64,000 nucleotides of DNA from Zonotrichia leucophrys gambelii. Taxonomy: Eukaryota; Chordata; Aves; Passeriformes; Passerellidae. The stretch spans positions 10,571,001-10,635,000 of the forward strand of contig NC_088186.1 of the NCBI RefSeq assembly GCF_028769735.1, read 5' to 3'. Below, in pieces: positions 59,671 through 64,000 of the stretch. Position 1 is the stretch's first letter, and each line of letters begins with the position of its first letter. Both the position numbers and the translations under genes were made by a program. The notes below the pieces were generated by a model, which ran no database searches, was not told where the DNA came from, and was given only the letters and a program-made list of their open reading frames with translations.

Positions 59671-60727
59671 GTAAGTGTGGTCACCCTTTCCTGCTGCTTC
59701 CATGTTCCTCTCCAAGCAGGACCCAGCTGTGTCAGTGGATGTGGATGTATTGTGGGGTACCTTGTTTAGGCTCACAGGCAGCCAGCCCTCCTGGGGTAGT
59801 GCCTTATCCTCCCTCCTCCCCAGGCTCCTGGCACCCCAGCCCTGGCACACAGGCCATGGGGGATTCCTGCTGCCAAGGACCAGGCACTTGAGCATAGATT
59901 TTTCAGAGGGGAGCCAAGATGTGGAAAAAGGATGGATGGAGATCAAGCAGCACTTGTGCTGTGTCTATCAGTGCAGTCCTGCTGGAGCAAAGCCATTTGC
60001 AAGCAGCAGAAGTTTGAGGACTGTGGATAGAAGAGCAGTTTGCAGGTTACAGTGATGCTGAGCATGACAGTTTATTTAAATGTCGCTGTAACCAAAGTCC
60101 AGCTGTTTCTGCAGTCACTGTGGAGGTCACAGTGAATCAGATGTGAGACCAAAATATGTGTGCTAGAAGAAATGAAATTCCCCTCCACTTGTGCAGTTTC
60201 CTTGCAGTGTTAAGTCCATGTGGTAGTAACTGAACATAACCAGTGGCCTAGACAATTTTGTTCAGATCCACCACCTACAGAGTTTTCTGTGCAAGGTTTT
60301 TATCCTGCCTGTGTATTGCCCAGCCTTCCAGTGGGCCACTACCATTCTCCTAACTGGAGCAAAAGTGACAGACCAGATGAAACATCAATTTAGCATCTTG
60401 CTGCAGAGATAAATAACATGGCAGCAGAAAAGCCTGGCCTCCCTCCATTCCCCATCCAAGAGAAGCAGAATATGTGGGGCTGGCAATGGTGGGATATCTC
60501 CCTGGAGCAGGTCACACAGTGTCTGTTGGGGGTTAGACCTGCCTCAGAAGCAAGTCAGGGGCTTTCTGGAGCCATGTTGAAAAGCAGGGATGTGGTGTTG
60601 GAAAACCCATGTGTGGTAGCAGGGTGGGTGATGGGAAATGGGGAAAAAGGTTGTTTGTTGCTAAAATACTGTGTGTTGTGTTTTGGGGGAAAATCCTGTA
60701 CTAATCCATCATTCACCACAATTGCAG
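59671..60727 (+). other. ZNF618 intron (1.1 kb)
   Basis: Bounded by GTAAGT and CACCACAATTGCAG. Unique sequence with nothing further visible. Confidence 0.8.
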
Positions 60728-60784
60728 CTGGTCATTCGGGGACAGAGAAACCTAAAGAAAAGAGGTGTAAGCAGAACCCATCAG
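60728..60784 (+). CDS. ZNF618: ZNF618 basic exon, probably alternative (57 bp)
   Basis: The acceptor ACAATTGCAG and donor G|GTGAGC enclose 57 bases in phase 1-1 with no stop. The peptide is AGHSGTEKPKEKRCKQNPS, with seven Lys/Arg in 19 residues. In the ZNF618 protein I know, the preceding NSS is followed directly by the fourth finger, so this exon may be an optional cassette, or one not used in the main form. KPKEKRCK could act as a nuclear-localisation or nucleic-acid-binding patch; that is inference. Splice sites and phase are good, but homology support is weaker than for the other exons. Confidence 0.6.
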
Positions 60785-63700
60785 GTGAGCTTGTCTCTGT
60801 TTCAGGCCCTTAGCCCTGGTCCTGCTGGACACTCAGAGTCCTTGGGGCTGCCCAGGCCCTGGTCAGTAAGCCCAGCCTGGCTGGCAGACATGACTCAGGG
60901 CAGTGCAGGCTCTGAGTTGCAGAGTTCCCAGCCTGGCTGCAGCTCTGGACGTGGCCCTGGCCTCTCAGCAGCTCCTGTCTTGTCTTCTGGGGGTGCTGTC
61001 AGTGTTTGAAGGGTTTCAAAGCCTTTAAAGTGCACATTTGTAAATGCCAACACACCACTTGGGGCCCTGACTCCTCTGGAGCCATTGGAAAGTAGCAGCC
61101 TGAGATTGTACCTACTTTATTCCTGTCAAACCTTGTACAGCCAACAAAGGAAGGGCAGAAATATCTTCCTTCCCATCAGACAGCTCATTCCTGAAGCCAA
61201 GAAAGCTGCATTGCAAACCTGCTGGCTGCTCTTGTCAAGTTTTGCAGGAGGGGGGATGAACCTGCCCAGGAGGCACTGACAAGAAACACGAACAGTGGCT
61301 GTGCTGAACAGTGCAAACCTTCAGTTCTTCCTGAACTATTAAATACTGACCCACTGTTGCTGTGACACATCTCCCAAACTCTCCTTGTACCAGCTCACAT
61401 CACACTTATCCTCCTCAATCTGTTTCTTTCTGGACTGCCACATTTAAAGCACATGAGTGAAAGTTCACAGCAAAAACCAAAGCAAAACCAGAAATTCTTA
61501 CAAGTTGAGTAGCAAGTTTCATGTGATTTGCTCAGTTTGTTTCCCTGTAAGGAGTGTTTCTGTCTGCACCATGTGTAGTGTCAGTTTATTTTAGTGGCTC
61601 AGTCGAGGGCCTGGCAGGCTGCAGAGGGGTTGCAAGGCACTCACCTGGACCTTTGATTGAGCAGGAAACCTGAGGAACTCCAGTGAGCTGCCCAGGACTG
61701 CTCTGAGGGCAGTTGGGCTCTGGTGGAAGTAGTTGCTTTCTGCATTAAGGAGCTGACATGCTCCTGAAAGCCAGGCTGGTGCATGGGGATGTATAAACAT
61801 TTCCCTTTTTCCTTCCTTTATCTGTCCTGCATCCTCTTTTCTTCCCCAGCCATGTTTTCCCCCTTTGGCTCAGTTTTTGTGCTGCTTCCCATTCAGTGCT
61901 CTTTTCCAGCCCTTGCACCACCAAGCCATTTTCCTCTTATTCCTTCCAGTTCTCAGGAGTCCCAGTGGCCTCACTGACAGCAGCCTGGGTGAGCACCACC
62001 AGTCACCCTGTGTGTGCCTGGTGGTCAGAGAGGCCTGGAGGGCTCTGTGTGCTCAGCTGTCCAGGCAGAGCTCCCTGCAGCTGCCTTTTGGAAGGAAGAG
62101 CTGCCATGTCCTTGCCTCCTCCTTTTCCTTCTTCCCATGGCTGTGTCTCAGTGGGTGTGACAAACCCCGTGGGGCTCAGTGTCACACGTGGGATGGGAGC
62201 TCTGGGGTGATTCTGGCACCGTTGGCTTGTCCTCTCTTTGCTCCAGCCAGCAGATTCCTCCCAGGCAGGGAAGCAGGTGGTGGTAATGTGGTGGGCAATG
62301 ACAGAAGGATGGACACTTCTGTCCTCCCACTCCCATCTGCTGTTTGCTTGTCACCAAACTGCTGCTGTAAGGAACAGTCACCAGGTTTGGGAGGTAAATG
62401 TAGGTCCCAGCTGAGCAGCCAAGAGCTGTGGGGCTTGGCCTTGTTAAATGCCTGATGGCTCTTGTTCTCTGTGGGTGTGAGCTTTGTGTCACAGGCTTGG
62501 ATACAGAGATACCAGAGAGATTTTTAGGCCACCCATCTGGGGACATTCTGCTTTTTCCCTGTGCCACCATTCTGACTGCAGTGGCACAGATCCCTTGGTG
62601 TGTGGAGTGAGGGGCAGGACAAGCAGAACAGGGAGGTCAGTAACTAAAACCACCTAAAATACTCAGGGGTGCAATGCTGTAGGGAGTCCTGGGTGGGAAT
62701 AGGAATGGAAAATGTTGGATTTCAGATGTCACTTCCCTGTGCACACAACCCCAGTCCTTGTCACAGTGAGTGCAGGCACCTGGCACCCTTACAGTGTGAG
62801 CTGGCATTGGCTGCCCATAAAGCAGAGCTCTGAGCTGGTGCCAACTCTGCTTTGGGCCTGAGGTGAGTCCCAGCTCTGTCTCCCAGCAGGGTGGGCTGGA
62901 GGCAGGGACTGGGGAAGGTCTTGAGCTGTCACCCATGTTATGATTGGAGAGTGCTCTTTGTGCTCATGGAAAGGGCCTCCACAGCCACTTGAACTTGCTT
63001 TTTGATGAAACCTGAAAGATCCACAGTGCTTCAAAAATAGCATCCTGCTGAAGTGTTCCAATTGCTCCCTTTGCAGCCTGGGGAGCAGCAGAGTCCCAAG
63101 TCACACAGAGCTTCTGTTCATTCACTGCTGAGCTGAGGGAGGCCAGAAAGCAGTGCCATGACCTGATCCTGAAGCATGGAATTGGCTCACTGGGATGAAC
63201 AGCAAAAGCTGTTATTCCTTAGGGTGCCATAAAGCTGCTTTCAAGGGAACCCTCCCTGATGAGGGCCATTCTGCCAACTCTTGGCACATGCTGGGGTTTT
63301 ACATTCTCAAGAGACCAAGCAATATTTCAAGGCCAGCTTGTGCAATGTAAAAGGCAGTGATGACCAGCCTGGGCATGGGCAGGGAAACCCCCAGGAAGGG
63401 GCTGAGCTGAGTGTTGTGTCCACAGTGAAATCACTGCCTTCCTTTCCATCCATGTGTGGTTGAGAGGAGCCTTGGCTGGGGCTGGGCCCTGCTCTGGTGC
63501 CCTCGGTCACCTCAGGGCTCCCAGGCAGGGACAGGGACCTTCCTCAGGGACAAGAACCATCTCTAACTCAAGTGTGCACAGCCTAATGCAGCTTGAGCCC
63601 TTGTTTGGGGCATGTGGATGACTCCTTTGTGAAATAAAGGCTGAGAGGGATTAAGGGAATTGTGAGAATCCAAGAAGTAAAAGAAAAGCAAAAAAGGAGA

Positions 63701-64000
63701 AAAAAGCTCTTTAGTTTCAACACCTTCAAATACAGCTATCAAAGGGGAAATCTAATTGAAATTGTCAGTGTTTGTTGAAGTCTGAATTGGCTCAATGTTG
63801 CAGGTGTGAAAGAGAACAGTTAAAATTATGTAGGGAATTGGGAAATATTTTGAACTTTCAAGGTTGATTTAAGCTGTATAAATATGTCTTCATTTCATCT
63901 GCCGCTTTAGGGAACTACCACTGTAAGAACCTCCAGTGCAACAAATTTTAGCATTTAGAGTTTTTAAAATGTCAACACTTTTCATTCCTATTTGCACAGG
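60785..64000 (+). other. Downstream intron of ZNF618, open at the window end
   Basis: Begins GTGAGC. 60,785-63,880 is unique sequence with no repeat or convincing exon. The last 120 bp contain a phase-compatible candidate exon at 63911 and a strong acceptor, TTTTCATTCCTATTTGCACAG, ending at 63999. That acceptor probably belongs to the next real exon, with the fourth finger expected there. Confidence 0.75.
63911..63922 (+). CDS. Candidate 12-nt microexon or truncated terminal exon
   Basis: The acceptor CTGCCGCTTTAG precedes GG AAC TAC CAC T, and GTAAGA follows at once. As a 12-nt exon it keeps phase 1-1 and encodes G-N-Y-H. If the donor is not used, the frame runs on as GNYHCKNLQCNKF and stops at 63948-63950, which resembles the start of a finger. 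Both readings depend on one acceptor and neither can be confirmed here. Confidence 0.35.

Larger units (their letters stand above)
2141..60784 (+). other. ZNF618: ZNF618 gene, partial (both ends outside the window)
   Basis: Twelve exons on the + strand join in one reading frame and encode about 388 residues of a C2H2 zinc-finger protein. The layout is an N-terminal Ser-rich and acidic region, then finger 1, a short spacer, finger 2, two spacer exons, finger 3, and then a Ser/Thr-rich and basic linker. The spacers and the repeated GKKYKYY finger core match my knowledge of vertebrate ZNF618, a nuclear protein reported as a partner of the 5-hydroxymethylcytosine reader UHRF2. Splice sites are GT-AG throughout. 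The start codon, fourth finger and C-terminal region expected for the family are not in the window. The gene identity is firm. The first placed exon and the last one are less certain than the rest. Confidence 0.95.

Noticed and set aside
1..64000. tRNA, rRNA or snRNA genes, and endogenous retroviral LTRs
   Set aside because: I looked for tRNA A/B-box-like cloverleaf blocks, snRNA-like starts and paired LTR ends with TG...CA and found none I could support by eye; a covariance-model or repeat-library search would be decisive.

Overview
The window is vertebrate nuclear DNA, most likely from a bird. It carries many truncated CR1 LINE 3' ends, which are typical of birds and other sauropsids, has GT-AG introns, and contains one gene with widely spaced small exons. 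The gene is read on the + strand along almost the whole window. I recognise it as ZNF618, a C2H2 zinc-finger protein. Its diagnostic features are three very similar fingers built on C-G-K-K/Q-Y-K-Y-Y, together with the spacer sequences RYSGTWIFDHALRY, NNFRYTC, VFSVEGAPENRA and EPFQKIG.

Twelve exons, 1,165 coding bases in all (about 388 residues), can be placed at base resolution: 2141-2184, 16899-17155, 21224-21319, 24289-24366 (finger 1), 30994-31032, 46477-46566 (finger 2), 47884-47919, 48672-48749, 49737-49826 (finger 3), 56807-57022, 59587-59670 and 60728-60784. Reading frames join across every junction. From the second exon's donor onward every junction is phase 1, and every exon from 21224 on is a multiple of three, so the middle of the gene is a set of individually skippable cassettes. 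The start codon and first exon(s) lie before the window. The fourth finger and the large C-terminal region known in ZNF618 lie after it. The last base of the window may be the first base of the next exon.

Region by region: 1-2140 is non-coding with a CR1 end and a triplet microsatellite. 2185-16898 is a 14.7-kb intron with an unusual 20-bp minisatellite (3254-3690), an AT-rich patch and CR1 pieces. 17156-30993 holds three introns with near-identical CR1 copies and a second 20-bp minisatellite (19399-19555). 30838-31625 is a CpG island sitting on a 39-bp coding exon, a likely alternative promoter. 31033-46476 is a 15.4-kb intron with CR1 pieces, short tandem repeats and candidate unannotated exons. 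46477-49826 is a compact block of four exons. 49827-64000 holds the last three placed exons, a 12-nt candidate microexon and a CTCF-like motif.

The most interesting non-routine signals are the class 1-1 exon train, fingers whose DNA-contact positions lack the usual residues, the internal CpG island, two 12-nt in-phase candidate microexons (51485-51496 and 63911-63922), a tandem NAGNAG acceptor at 59584-59589, and two same-orientation CTCF-like cores 19.5 kb apart. No other protein-coding gene, RNA gene or CRISPR array is supported.
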